This document shows, one piece after another, positions 9,366 to 17,904 of a DNA stretch of 64,000 nucleotides; position 1 is the stretch's first letter; each line of letters starts with the position of its first letter. The translations under genes were made by a program, and so were the position numbers. The notes below the pieces were generated by a model, which was not told the DNA's origin, searched no databases, and saw nothing but the letters and a program-made list of their open reading frames with translations. This DNA is from Bradyrhizobium cosmicum (lineage in GTDB: Bacteria; Pseudomonadota; Alphaproteobacteria; Rhizobiales; Xanthobacteraceae), in the NCBI RefSeq assembly GCF_007290395.2, contig NZ_CP041656.2, positions 1,178,001 through 1,242,000 of the forward strand. The letters run 5' to 3'.

Positions 9366-10126
9366 CAAAGCCGCTTGTCGCGATCCGCTCCGTCACCAAG
9401 AACTTTGGGGAGTTCCAGGCGCTCAGAAATGTGTCGCTGGACGTCTGGCCTGGCGAAGTGATGTGCCTGATCGGTGCCTCCGGCTCCGGCAAGACCACGC
9501 TGCTCCGCTGCATCAACCAGCTTGCCGCGATCGATGCCGGCGGCATCTGGCTCGACGGCGAGCTCCTCGGCGTGCGCGAGCAGGGCGGCAGGCTCCATCG
9601 GCTTAACGAGCGGGCGATCGGGCGGCAACGGTTGAAGACCGGCATGGTGTTCCAGCGCTTCAATCTGTTTCCGCACAAGACGGCGCTCGAAAACGTCACC
9701 GAAGGGCCGCTCCAGGTGCAGGGCCGCAAGTCTGACGAGGTGCGGGCCGAGGCGCTCGAGCTGCTTCGGCGCGTCGGATTGTCGGCCAAGGCCGACTCCT
9801 ATCCCGCGCAGCTCTCCGGCGGCCAGCAGCAGCGCGTCGCCATTGCGCGGGCGCTCGCGATGAAGCCGATGCTGATGCTGTTCGACGAGCCGACCAGCGC
9901 GCTCGATCCTGAACTCGTCGGCGAGGTGCTCGCGGTCATGAAGGAGCTGGCGAAGAGCGGCATGACCATGATGGTGGTGACGCACGAGCTCGGCTTCGCC
10001 CGCGAGGTCGCCGATCGGGTCGTCTACATGGACCAGGGCGCGATCGTCGAGCAGGGGCGCGCGTCGGACGTGTTGGGCGCGCCGCGCGAGGAGCGCACCA
10101 AGGCATTTCTTTCGGCAGTGATCTAA
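9362..10126 (+). CDS. Amino acid ABC transporter ATP-binding protein (HisP/GlnQ family)
   Basis: 254 aa from ATG 9362, overlapping the permease stop. All nucleotide-binding motifs are present: Walker [10 protein letters not shown] (about residues 38-46), Q-loop [12 protein letters not shown], signature LSGGQQQR, Walker [14 protein letters not shown] and switch His in [10 protein letters not shown] GlnQ-type enzyme normally carries ENV after the Q-loop, and here [12 protein letters not shown] is visible. It energises import by the permease at 8508 with one or both binding proteins. Confidence 0.95.
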   Translation: MTKPLVAIRSVTKNFGEFQALRNVSLDVWPGEVMCLIGASGSGKTTLLRCINQLAAIDAGGIWLDGELLGVREQGGRLHRLNERAIGRQRLKTGMVFQRFNLFPHKTALENVTEGPLQVQGRKSDEVRAEALELLRRVGLSAKADSYPAQLSGGQQQRVAIARALAMKPMLMLFDEPTSALDPELVGEVLAVMKELAKSGMTMMVVTHELGFAREVADRVVYMDQGAIVEQGRASDVLGAPREERTKAFLSAVI

Positions 10127-10142
10127 CAATGGGGGCGTGTTG

Positions 10143-10958
10143 ATGAAGAGATTGTTGGTTGCGGCGGCGCTGTTTGGCGTCATGACCGTTTCGGCTGTTG
10201 CGATCGAGCTGCCGGCTGAGATCGCGAAGCGCGGCAGCATCAAGGTCGCGCTGGTGCCGAACTATCCGCCGATGGAGTTCCGCGATCCCGCCACCAACAC
10301 GCTGTCCGGATTCGACATCGATCTCGGCGAGGCCATCGGCAAGAAGCTGGGTCTCAAGATCGAATGGCAGGAGACCAGCTTCGACCAGTTCATGCCGTCG
10401 ATCTCGACCGGCCGTGTCGATGCGATCCTCTCCGGCTTTACCGACTATGCCAGCCGGCACGAGACCGCGACCTTCATCGACTATCTGCGGACCGGCCCGC
10501 ACTTCTTCGTGCAGCAGTCGCGCGCGGCGGAGTTCAAGGACATGGCCGCATTCTGCGGCAAGAAGGTCGGCGCCAGCCGCCGTACCATGTTCCCGGCCAT
10601 GATCAATGCCTGGAGCGAGAAGAGCTGCGGCAGCAATCCGGTCGTCTTCGTCGGCACCGACGGATCGGCCGATGCCCGCACCCAGCTCAAGCAGGGCCGT
10701 ATCGACGCCGCCGTGCAGGGCAACGAGACGCTGCCCTACATCATGGAGCTCGAGCCCGGCGCCTACACGCCGGTCGGAACGACGATTGCGTCGCAGTTCG
10801 TCGGCATCGCCATTCCGGTCAAGGAAAAGGCACTGCAGCAGGCCATGCTGGAGGCGGTCGATGCGCTGATCGCCGACGGCACCTACAAGACCCTGCTCGC
10901 CAAGTGGAAACTGACTGACAACGCACTCGAGAAGGCGACCATCAATGCTGGACAGTAA
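10143..10958 (+). CDS. ABC transporter substrate-binding protein, polar amino acid type (second copy)
   Basis: 271 aa from ATG 10143; GTG 10137 in frame is an alternative. It has a signal peptide (LLVAAALFGVMTVSAVA) and a family 3 binding fold. It is a diverged duplicate of the product of 7684: both have ELPAEI at the mature N-terminus, PMEFRDPATN, FIDYLRTGPHFF and LKQGRIDAAVQGNET. Two Cys positions are conserved between the copies. Only one permease/ATPase pair lies between them, so the second protein probably widens the ligand range of the same transporter. The 3' end overlaps the next gene by 14 nt. Confidence 0.92.
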   Translation: MKRLLVAAALFGVMTVSAVAIELPAEIAKRGSIKVALVPNYPPMEFRDPATNTLSGFDIDLGEAIGKKLGLKIEWQETSFDQFMPSISTGRVDAILSGFTDYASRHETATFIDYLRTGPHFFVQQSRAAEFKDMAAFCGKKVGASRRTMFPAMINAWSEKSCGSNPVVFVGTDGSADARTQLKQGRIDAAVQGNETLPYIMELEPGAYTPVGTTIASQFVGIAIPVKEKALQQAMLEAVDALIADGTYKTLLAKWKLTDNALEKATINAGQ

Positions 10959-11829
10959 AGCACTCCAGAGCATTCCGCTCATCCCGGCCAACACCGCAGA
11001 TCCCGCGCCGGAATATCCGTGGCCGAAGCCGTACAGATCGGCGATGTTCCTGTCGTTCGACGTCGACTCGGAGAGCGCGTGGACCAGCAAGGACGCCGTA
11101 CATGCGCAGCGACTGATCACCATGAGCTATGGCGGCTATGAAGCACGCGTCGGCACGCCGAAGCTGCTGGAGCTGCTCGACCAGCTCGATCTCAAGGCGA
11201 CGTTCTTCGTCACGGGATGGTCGGTCGACGCGCATCCGGCGATGGCCGAGTCGATCCTCAAGGCCGGCCACGAGATCGGCCATCACGGCTATCATCATCT
11301 CTTGCCAGATCCCGGCGATCCCTGGATCGAGGAAGAGCTGGAGCGCGGATTCGAGGCGCTGAAGCGCCGGCTCGGCGTCAGGCCGACCGGCTATCGTGCG
11401 CCGTACGGTGAGTTCACGGAAGAGCTGCGGGTCGCGCTGGTACGGCACGGCATTGTTTACACATCCTCCTTCCGCGACGACGTGCGTCCCTATCGCCATC
11501 GCCTCGCCGATGGCAAGCCGGGCACGATCGAGCTGCCGGTGACCGCGAGCTATGACGACTGGATGCACGGCCTCTCCGCGCGCTTCAGCCCGCGCTCGAT
11601 CTTCCCGAAGGAGCACGTGCTGTCGATCTGGAAGGACGAGCTCGACGAGACCAGAGACTGGGGCGCGTTGGTCACGACCGTGCTGCATCCGCAATGCAGC
11701 GGCCGCCCGATGCGGCTGCGCCTGCTGCGCGAGTTCCTGACCTACGCCAAGTCGTGCCCGGACGTGTGGATCACGACCGGCGAGAAGATCGCGGAGAACT
11801 TCCTGCGCCACGAGGCGGCCAACCGTTGA
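10945..11829 (+). CDS. Polysaccharide deacetylase-fold hydrolase, PuuE/cyclic imidase-like
   Basis: 294 aa. NodB-homology motifs are visible: FDVDSES (Asp39, Asp41), the His pair region GHEIGHHGYHH (His113-118) and GYRAPYGEF (Arg151). There is no signal peptide, so it acts in the cytosol, unlike most peptidoglycan or chitin deacetylases. Cytosolic members such as PuuE open cyclic amides (allantoin, cyclic imides). Its place between an amino acid importer, a D-carbamoylase and a hydantoin-racemase homologue suggests ring-opening of a hydantoin-like compound; that function is inferred. It overlaps the upstream gene by 14 nt, so it is translationally coupled. Confidence 0.82.
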   Translation: MLDSKALQSIPLIPANTADPAPEYPWPKPYRSAMFLSFDVDSESAWTSKDAVHAQRLITMSYGGYEARVGTPKLLELLDQLDLKATFFVTGWSVDAHPAMAESILKAGHEIGHHGYHHLLPDPGDPWIEEELERGFEALKRRLGVRPTGYRAPYGEFTEELRVALVRHGIVYTSSFRDDVRPYRHRLADGKPGTIELPVTASYDDWMHGLSARFSPRSIFPKEHVLSIWKDELDETRDWGALVTTVLHPQCSGRPMRLRLLREFLTYAKSCPDVWITTGEKIAENFLRHEAANR

Positions 11830-11837
11830 GCCATGCC

Positions 11838-12494
11838 ATGAGCCATCGCCGTATCCTCGTCATCAACCCCAACTCGTCGGCGTCGGTGACGGCGGCAATC
11901 GACGAGGCAGTCGCACCGCTGCGCATCGCCGGCGGTCCGGACATCGAGGTGGTCGGACTTGCCGAGGGGCCGCCAGGCATCAGCTCGCAGCGCGATGCCG
12001 ACAGCGTGGTGATGCCGCTGGTCAATCGCGTCACGCGTGACGATGCGGATGCCTTCGTGCTCGCCTGCTTCAGCGATCCCGGCCTGCATGCGGTGCGCGA
12101 GGCCGCTGGCGGACGCCCGGTGCTGGGCATCGCCGAATGCGGCATCTTTCGCGCGCTGATGCTCGGCGAGCGCTTTGGCGTCATCGCGTTGTCGCCCTCC
12201 AGCATCCGCCGCCAGCAGCGCATGGCGCGGGTGCTGGGTGTCGACAGCCGCTACGCCGGGAGCTGGTCGGTCGGCGCAAGCGCGGCGGAGACGGCGGGTG
12301 CCGATATCCGCGGACGATTGATCGAGGCCGGCCGCGCGCTCGTCACCCAATGCCGCGCCGACGTCGTGGTGATGGGCTGTGCCGGCATGGCCTCGCACCG
12401 CGCGGCGATTGCGGACGCCATCGGCGTGCCCGTGATCGAGCCTGCGCAGCAGGCGGTCGCGGCCGCGATCGGCGCCGTCTTGTTGAACATCTAA
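11838..12494 (+). CDS. Asp/Glu/hydantoin racemase family protein
   Basis: 218 aa from ATG 11838. The two-cysteine racemase layout is visible: Cys77 in VLACFSDPG and Cys181 in VVMGCAGMASH, with the N-terminal INPNSSASVT typical of hydantoin racemases (HyuE). The family interconverts enantiomers of 5-substituted hydantoins, or acts as allantoin or aspartate racemase. In this operon it would supply the enantiomer accepted by the D-carbamoylase route. It starts 8 bp after the preceding gene. The exact substrate cannot be read from sequence. Confidence 0.87.
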   Translation: MSHRRILVINPNSSASVTAAIDEAVAPLRIAGGPDIEVVGLAEGPPGISSQRDADSVVMPLVNRVTRDDADAFVLACFSDPGLHAVREAAGGRPVLGIAECGIFRALMLGERFGVIALSPSSIRRQQRMARVLGVDSRYAGSWSVGASAAETAGADIRGRLIEAGRALVTQCRADVVVMGCAGMASHRAAIADAIGVPVIEPAQQAVAAAIGAVLLNI

Positions 12495-12516
12495 GATCCT
12501 TCAGGAGCCTCTTGTC

Positions 12517-14100
12517 ATGCCTATCTCCCGCCGCTCGCTCCTCAAGGCTGCCGCCGCAGTGCCGGCGCTGTCGCTGCCGGGCGTCGTCCGTGCTGAATCG
12601 CAATCCACACTGCGCTTCATTCCCGTCATCGATCTCGCATTCGTCGATCCCATCTATTCGACCGCTCAGGTGTCGCGAAACCACGGTTTCATGGTTTGCG
12701 ACACGCTCTACGGCATGAGCTCCTCGCTCCAGGTCTCGCCGCAGATGCTGTCGGGCCACGCCATCTCCGGTGACATGCTGCAATGGGACCTCAGCTTGCG
12801 CGATGGCCTGTTCTGGCACGATGGCGAACGTGTGCTGGCGCGCGACTGCGTCGCCAGCATCCGACGTTGGGCGGCGCGCGACGGTTTTGGCGGCGAGCTG
12901 ATGGATGCGACCGCGGAGCTCTCGGCTGCGGACGACCGCACCATCCGTTTCCGTCTCAAGCGTCCGTTCCCGCTGCTGCCGCAGGCGCTCGGCAAGGCCG
13001 CGATCAATCCATGTTTCATGATGCCGGAGCGGCTGGCGAGCCAGGACCCGTTCAAGCCGCTCACTGAGGTGATCGGCAGCGGCCCGTTCCGCTATCTCGC
13101 AGACGAGCGCGTGCAGGGCGCCCGTAACGCCTATGCCAGGTTCGACCGCTACCAGCCGCGCACCGACGGCAAGCCGGATTGGACCGCGGGGCCGAAGATC
13201 GTACACTACGATCGCGTGGTCTGGACCACGACACCTGACGCCGGCACCGGCGTCGCCGCGCTCCAGACCGGCGAGCAGGACTGGCAGGAAACGACGCCGC
13301 ACGATCTGTTGCCGATCGTCAAGGCCGCCGGCGACATCGAGACGCGGATCCTCGATCCCCGCGGCTACGCCTGCATGCTGCGGCTCAATCATCTGCAGCC
13401 GCCGTTTGACAATCCCGCCATCCGCCGCGCGCTGCTCGGTGCCATCGACCAGTCCGCGTTCATGACAGCGGTGGCGGGCACCGATCCGGCTTTCCAGGTC
13501 TCGCCGATCGGCTATTTCGCCCCGGGGACGCCGATGGCGAGCGACATCGGTCTCGACGTGTTCCGCGGGCCGCGCAACTACGACAAGGTCAAGGCTGACC
13601 TCAAGGCCGCCGGCTACAATGGCGAGAAGATCGTGCTCCTCGTCCCCACCAACTCGCTGGCGCAAAAGCCGCTCGGCGAGATCGCCGTCGACAGCCTGCG
13701 CAAGGCCGGCATGAACGTCGAATATGCCGGGCTCGATTTCGCCGTCGTGCTGCAGCGCCAGCTCAAGAAGGACCCGATCGGGCAGGGCGGCTGGAGCGCC
13801 GCGGTCGGCAACTGGCAGGGCATCGACTGGCTCAACCCGGCCGGCAACACCAACATCCGTGGCGAAGGCAAGGTCGCCGGCTGGTATGCGAGCGAGAGGA
13901 TGGGACCCTTGCGCAGCCAGTGGCTGGCGGCCTCCGAGCTCGCCGAGCAGCAGCGCATCTGCCGCGAGATCCAGGCGGTGGCGTTCGAGGAAATCCCCTA
14001 TATTCCGATCGGCCTGTACAAGCAGCCGACCGCCTATCGCAAAGCCATCACCGGCATTCTCGACGGCGCCGCCGTCTTCTGGAACGTACGCCCCGCATGA
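12517..14100 (+). CDS. ABC transporter substrate-binding protein, family 5 (peptide/opine type)
   Basis: 527 aa. It has a Tat-like signal (MPISRRSLLKAAAAVPALSLPG), then the DppA/OppA fold: DPIYSTAQVSRNHGFMVCDTLYG, LRDGLFWHDGERVLARDC, a GSGPFRY motif and a C-terminal IPIGLYKQPTAYRK. It is a periplasmic receptor for a larger solute such as a peptide or conjugate. No family 5 permease or ATPase gene is adjacent, so it is an orphan receptor here. The stop overlaps the start of the amidohydrolase gene, so the two are coupled. Confidence 0.9.
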   Translation: MPISRRSLLKAAAAVPALSLPGVVRAESQSTLRFIPVIDLAFVDPIYSTAQVSRNHGFMVCDTLYGMSSSLQVSPQMLSGHAISGDMLQWDLSLRDGLFWHDGERVLARDCVASIRRWAARDGFGGELMDATAELSAADDRTIRFRLKRPFPLLPQALGKAAINPCFMMPERLASQDPFKPLTEVIGSGPFRYLADERVQGARNAYARFDRYQPRTDGKPDWTAGPKIVHYDRVVWTTTPDAGTGVAALQTGEQDWQETTPHDLLPIVKAAGDIETRILDPRGYACMLRLNHLQPPFDNPAIRRALLGAIDQSAFMTAVAGTDPAFQVSPIGYFAPGTPMASDIGLDVFRGPRNYDKVKADLKAAGYNGEKIVLLVPTNSLAQKPLGEIAVDSLRKAGMNVEYAGLDFAVVLQRQLKKDPIGQGGWSAAVGNWQGIDWLNPAGNTNIRGEGKVAGWYASERMGPLRSQWLAASELAEQQRICREIQAVAFEEIPYIPIGLYKQPTAYRKAITGILDGAAVFWNVRPA

Positions 14101-15470
14101 GCACCATCGCAATCTTCGGCAGCTATGTGCTGTCACGGAAGGACGGCGCGCAGGATGTGCTGCGCGACCATTGGGTTCTGGTCGAAGGCAAGAAGATTGT
14201 CGCAGTTACGCGCGACAAGCCGAGCGCCGACGAGGTCTACGACCGTCCCGGCCGCTTCGTGCTGCCGGGCCTGTTGAACCTGCACAATCACTGCTTCTCT
14301 GAAGCGGTGGCGCGCAGCCACAGCGAGGACGGCAACGGCCGCAAGAACAACCAGAGCATCGTCTATACGGTGCTGCTGCCCCTCACGAAGCGCGGCGCCG
14401 AGATCTTGTCGGCGGAAGAGCGAATGGCGGTCGCGCGGCTTGGCATCCTTCAACTCCTCAAGGGCGGCGCCACCACCGTGATGGAGCCGTTCCGCAATTC
14501 GATCCCGGAGATGTTCGATGCCGCCGAGGAGATGGGCATCCGCTTCTACGGCGCGCCTTATCTGTTCTCGACGTCCGACGCCAAGGCCGGCCCCGATGGT
14601 GTCGTTCAGTATTCCGGCGATGACGGTACCGCCGACATGGCGACGTGGGACGCGCTCTATCAACGCTGGAACAATCGCGGCGACGGCCGCATCGGCCTTG
14701 CGATGAGCCCGCACGCGACCGACACCTGCGGCCCCGACCTGCTGAGGGCTTGTGCGACGCGGGCACGCGAACTCGGCGTTCCCATCACCACGCACATGGC
14801 GCAGAGCCGCGCCGAGGTCGAGACCATCGGCAAGCGCTATGGCGACCGCACCCCAGCGCAATATCTGGACTGGCTCGGCCTGCTCGCCCACGATCTGATG
14901 GCGGCGCATTGCATATTCAGCAGCGATGACGATCTCAAGCTGATGGCGGCGCGCGGCATGACCGTGCTGAATTGCCCCCGCGTGTTCGCGCGCGCCGGCG
15001 TCACTGCCGCCTTCAGCCGCTTCGCCGAGCACGGTGTCCGCACCGTAGTCGGCACCGACGGCTACAACATGGATTTGCTCGGCGAGCTCAATGCCGCCTC
15101 GCTGATCTCCAAGATCACGTCGCAGCGCGCCGATGTCGCTAACTCGCCCGAATTGATCGAGGCGAACACGGCTGTTGCCGCCGACGTGATCAAGCGGCCG
15201 GACCTCGGCCGCATCGAGCCGGGCGCGACGGCTGACCTGACCGTCGTCGATCTCGCTCATCCACATCTGCAGCCGCTGTTCGATCCGCGCCGCGCGCTGA
15301 TCGCGCTCGCCAACCGCGCCAATATCGATCAGGTCATGGTCGATGGCCGCATGCTGATCGACGCCGGGCGCTATCTCGGCGCCGACGAAGCGGCGATTAC
15401 CGCAGCCGGCACCGCGGCGATCGGCAAGATCTGGGACCTGCCGGAGGCGCAGGCCGCGTTCAACGGCTGA
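14097..15470 (+). CDS. Amidohydrolase, TRZ/ATZ (cytosine deaminase-like) family
   Basis: 457 aa from ATG 14097, overlapping the upstream stop. The metal-site residues of subtype III amidohydrolases are visible: His63 and His65 in LHNH, His233 in THMAQSRAEV, His271 in AAHCIF and Asp321 in GTDGYNMD. The fold includes the N- and C-terminal beta-sandwich (WVLVEGKKIVAV; GATADLTVVDL). Relatives are aminohydrolases acting on triazines, guanine or methylthioadenosine. The position suggests hydrolysis of a ring or amidine nitrogen on the compound imported by this operon. Last gene of the operon; a repeat follows. Confidence 0.88.
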   Translation: MSTIAIFGSYVLSRKDGAQDVLRDHWVLVEGKKIVAVTRDKPSADEVYDRPGRFVLPGLLNLHNHCFSEAVARSHSEDGNGRKNNQSIVYTVLLPLTKRGAEILSAEERMAVARLGILQLLKGGATTVMEPFRNSIPEMFDAAEEMGIRFYGAPYLFSTSDAKAGPDGVVQYSGDDGTADMATWDALYQRWNNRGDGRIGLAMSPHATDTCGPDLLRACATRARELGVPITTHMAQSRAEVETIGKRYGDRTPAQYLDWLGLLAHDLMAAHCIFSSDDDLKLMAARGMTVLNCPRVFARAGVTAAFSRFAEHGVRTVVGTDGYNMDLLGELNAASLISKITSQRADVANSPELIEANTAVAADVIKRPDLGRIEPGATADLTVVDLAHPHLQPLFDPRRALIALANRANIDQVMVDGRMLIDAGRYLGADEAAITAAGTAAIGKIWDLPEAQAAFNG

Positions 15471-15510
15471 GCGTCTGTGGGGTGCTTGATCGTTATCACG
15501 AAAAAGGTGC

Positions 15511-15660
15511 GCTCCCTCTCCCGCTTGCGGGAGAGGGCAGGGGAGAGGGTCTCTCCACATAGGACACTCCGTGTGTGGAGAGAGCCCCCACCCGGCGCTT
15601 CGCGCCGACCTCCCCCGCAAGCGGGAGAGGTTGCAGCCAGCTTGTGGCTGCACCCTTTCA
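15511..15660. repeat. Palindromic intergenic repeat, family B (CTCCCTCTCCCGC type)
   Basis: The left end CTCCCTCTCCCGCTTGCGGGAG is repeated in inverse form at the right (CTCCCCCGCAAGCGGGAGAGG), with an internal GGCGCTTCGCGCC hairpin. A further small hairpin (GCAGCCA...TGGCTGC) follows and may act as a weak bidirectional terminator between the convergent amidohydrolase and LysR genes. Repeats of this type are frequent between genes in Bradyrhizobium-like chromosomes. Confidence 0.75.
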
Positions 15661-15669
15661 ACTCAAGCC

Positions 15670-16581
15670 CTAATCTTCAAATTCAACAAGCGCCTTGCGC
15701 ATGGTCTCGACCAGATCCAGCGCCACAGGCGAGGGGCTGCGCTGCGCAGGGAATACCGCGGAGAATTCGAAGTCGATGCGCGGCAGGAAGCGGCGCACGA
15801 CGACGCCGCGGGTGGAAAATTCCTGCGCGGTGAAGGGATCGCAGATCGCGACGCCCAGCCCCGATGACACCATGCCGCACATGATCTCCGACAGCGCGGT
15901 CTCGACCCGCAGCACGCGGCGGACATCGTGACGATGGAAGATCTGGTCGACGAGGTGCCGGCTCGAAGATCCCGCCGACAGCGAGATAAAGGTCTCGCCT
16001 TCGAAATCGCGCGGCTCCAGAACTTCCTTTTCCGTGAGCCGATGGCCTGTGGGCAGCACCGCGACGCGCGCGGGCGCCGGCAGCTTCTGGCTCGGCAGGC
16101 CGGAATGCGCGATCGGCACCTCGGCAAAACCGACGTCGCACTGATTGTTCAGCACCCAGTCGACCACGATGGGCGAGATCACGCCGAAGAAAGCGAGGTT
16201 CAGGTTGGGACGCTCTTTCAAAAAATGCCCGGTGAGCCGCGGCAGATAGCCGTTCGACAGCGCCGGAAGGGCGGCAATTCGCAGCGAGCCGGTGCGGCGG
16301 CCGCGGATTTCTTCGGCCGCCGCGGTGATGCGTTCGAGGCCGACGAAGGAGCGCTCCACTTCAGTATAGAGCGCCATTGCTGCTGCGGTCGGCACGAGGC
16401 CGGTGCCGCGCCGCTCGAACAGCTCCATCTTCAACAGCGCCTGGAGGTCGCGCAGCAGCCGGCTGACCGCCGGCTGCGTCACGGTCATCAACGCGGCCGC
16501 CTCGGTGACGCTGCCGGTGAGCATCGTTGCCCGGAAGGCTTCCACCTGTCGCGAATTGATCCGGGCCATCCTGATTTCCAT
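15670..16581 (-). CDS. LysR-type regulator, OccR/NocR-like
   Basis: 303 aa from ATG 16581, or 299 aa from ATG 16569 (MARINSRQVEAFRATM), which is the more usual LysR beginning. The helix-turn-helix (AAALMTVTQPAVSRLLRDLQ) is at residues 30-52 and the effector domain follows. NSRQVEAFRA...TGS is reminiscent of the opine regulators OccR and NocR. It is divergent from the Pot-type ABC/flavoprotein operon starting at 16842, so it most likely controls that operon from the 260-bp shared region. Effector unknown; an opine- or amino-acid-like molecule is inferred. Confidence 0.92.
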   Translation of the reverse strand: MEIRMARINSRQVEAFRATMLTGSVTEAAALMTVTQPAVSRLLRDLQALLKMELFERRGTGLVPTAAAMALYTEVERSFVGLERITAAAEEIRGRRTGSLRIAALPALSNGYLPRLTGHFLKERPNLNLAFFGVISPIVVDWVLNNQCDVGFAEVPIAHSGLPSQKLPAPARVAVLPTGHRLTEKEVLEPRDFEGETFISLSAGSSSRHLVDQIFHRHDVRRVLRVETALSEIMCGMVSSGLGVAICDPFTAQEFSTRGVVVRRFLPRIDFEFSAVFPAQRSPSPVALDLVETMRKALVEFED

Positions 16582-16841
16582 TCATAACATTTCAGCATGC
16601 AGAGGGTGCCATTATTCATTGGACGATGGAAGTATAGGTTTGCGATCTTTTTCATCAGGACTGGAGACAGCCCGCTTTTTCGGCAGATTGGAGGGGTTCA
16701 AACCTCCAGATCGCGCCAAAGCCCGCCGAACAAGGGCCCGAGCCCTGTCCGGAGAGGTTTTGCGCGGAAGGGAATGCGGAAGGCGCCTCAGTCGGAGATT
16801 TGTCGGCACGTCACCTCATTCCGGTATGGAGATCGGACCAC

Positions 16842-17876
16842 ATGAAGACTCTTCGCCTTCTGACAGCGGTCAGCATCGCGGCGCTCGCCGCCGGCATTTC
16901 GGCCGCCTCGGCTCAGCAGAAAACGCTTTATGTCGCCGGCTACGGCGGCTCGTTCGAGAAGACCATCCGGGACGAGGTGATCCCGACCTTCGAGAAGGAG
17001 AATGGGGTCAAGGTCGAATACGTCGCCGGCAACTCCACCGACACGCTGGCAAAGCTCCAGGCGCAGAAGGGAAACCAGCAGATCGACGTCGCGATCGTCG
17101 ATGACGGCCCAATGTATCAGGCGATCCAGCTCGGCTTCTGCGGCAAGCTCGACGGCCTGCCGGCCGATCTGTACGACACCGCCCGCTTCAAGGACGATCG
17201 TGCCGTCGCGATCGGCATCGTCGCCACCGGGCTGATGTACAACACCAAGGTGTTTGCCGAGAAAGGCTGGGCGCCGCCAACCTCGTGGAATGACCTGAAG
17301 GACACGAAATACGCCAAGCAGCTCGTGATCCCGCCGATCAACAACACCTATGGCCTGGAAGCGCTGGTGATGCTGTCGAAGATGAACGGCGGCGGCGAGA
17401 CCAATGTCGATTCCGGCTTCAAGATCTTCAAGGAGCAGATCAATCCGAACGTGCTCGCCTACGAGCCGTCGCCGGGCAAGATGACCGAGCTGTTCCAGTC
17501 CGGCCAGGCCGTGATCGCGGTGTGGGGCACCGGCCGCGTGCAGAGCTTCGCCAACACCGGCTTCCCCGTCGACTTCGTCTATCCGAAGGAGGGCGCGGCG
17601 ACGCTGCTGACGACGGCGTGTCCGATCACCAAGCCGAACGCCTCCCCGCTGGCGTCCAGCTTCGTCAAGATGCTGCTCGATCCCAAGATCCAGCTCGTGA
17701 TGCTGAAGGAATACGGCTACGGCCCGGTGCTGAAATCGCTGGTGGTGCCGCCGGAGTTCGGCAAGATGGCGCCGATCGGCGAGCGCGCGGCAAAGCTCTA
17801 TAATCCGGACTGGACCGTCATCAACGAGAAGCGCGAGGAGTGGACCAAGCGCTGGAATCGCGAAGTCGAGCGTTGA
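16842..17876 (+). CDS. ABC transporter substrate-binding protein, PotD/family 1 type
   Basis: 344 aa from ATG 16842. A Sec signal is visible (LLTAVSIAALAAGISAASAQQ), then the spermidine/putrescine-type binding fold: LYVAGYGGSFEKTIRDEVIPTFEKENG, VEYVAGNSTDTLAKLQAQKG and VAIVDDGPMYQA. It is the receptor of the transporter encoded by the next three genes. Such proteins bind polyamines, thiamine, iron or opines, so the ligand is open. The linked flavoenzymes make a secondary-amine or imino-acid ligand plausible. First gene of the operon. Confidence 0.92.
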   Translation: MKTLRLLTAVSIAALAAGISAASAQQKTLYVAGYGGSFEKTIRDEVIPTFEKENGVKVEYVAGNSTDTLAKLQAQKGNQQIDVAIVDDGPMYQAIQLGFCGKLDGLPADLYDTARFKDDRAVAIGIVATGLMYNTKVFAEKGWAPPTSWNDLKDTKYAKQLVIPPINNTYGLEALVMLSKMNGGGETNVDSGFKIFKEQINPNVLAYEPSPGKMTELFQSGQAVIAVWGTGRVQSFANTGFPVDFVYPKEGAATLLTTACPITKPNASPLASSFVKMLLDPKIQLVMLKEYGYGPVLKSLVVPPEFGKMAPIGERAAKLYNPDWTVINEKREEWTKRWNREVER

Positions 17877-17904
17877 TCTGATCGTTCGTAGCGGAGACAG
17901 CGTC

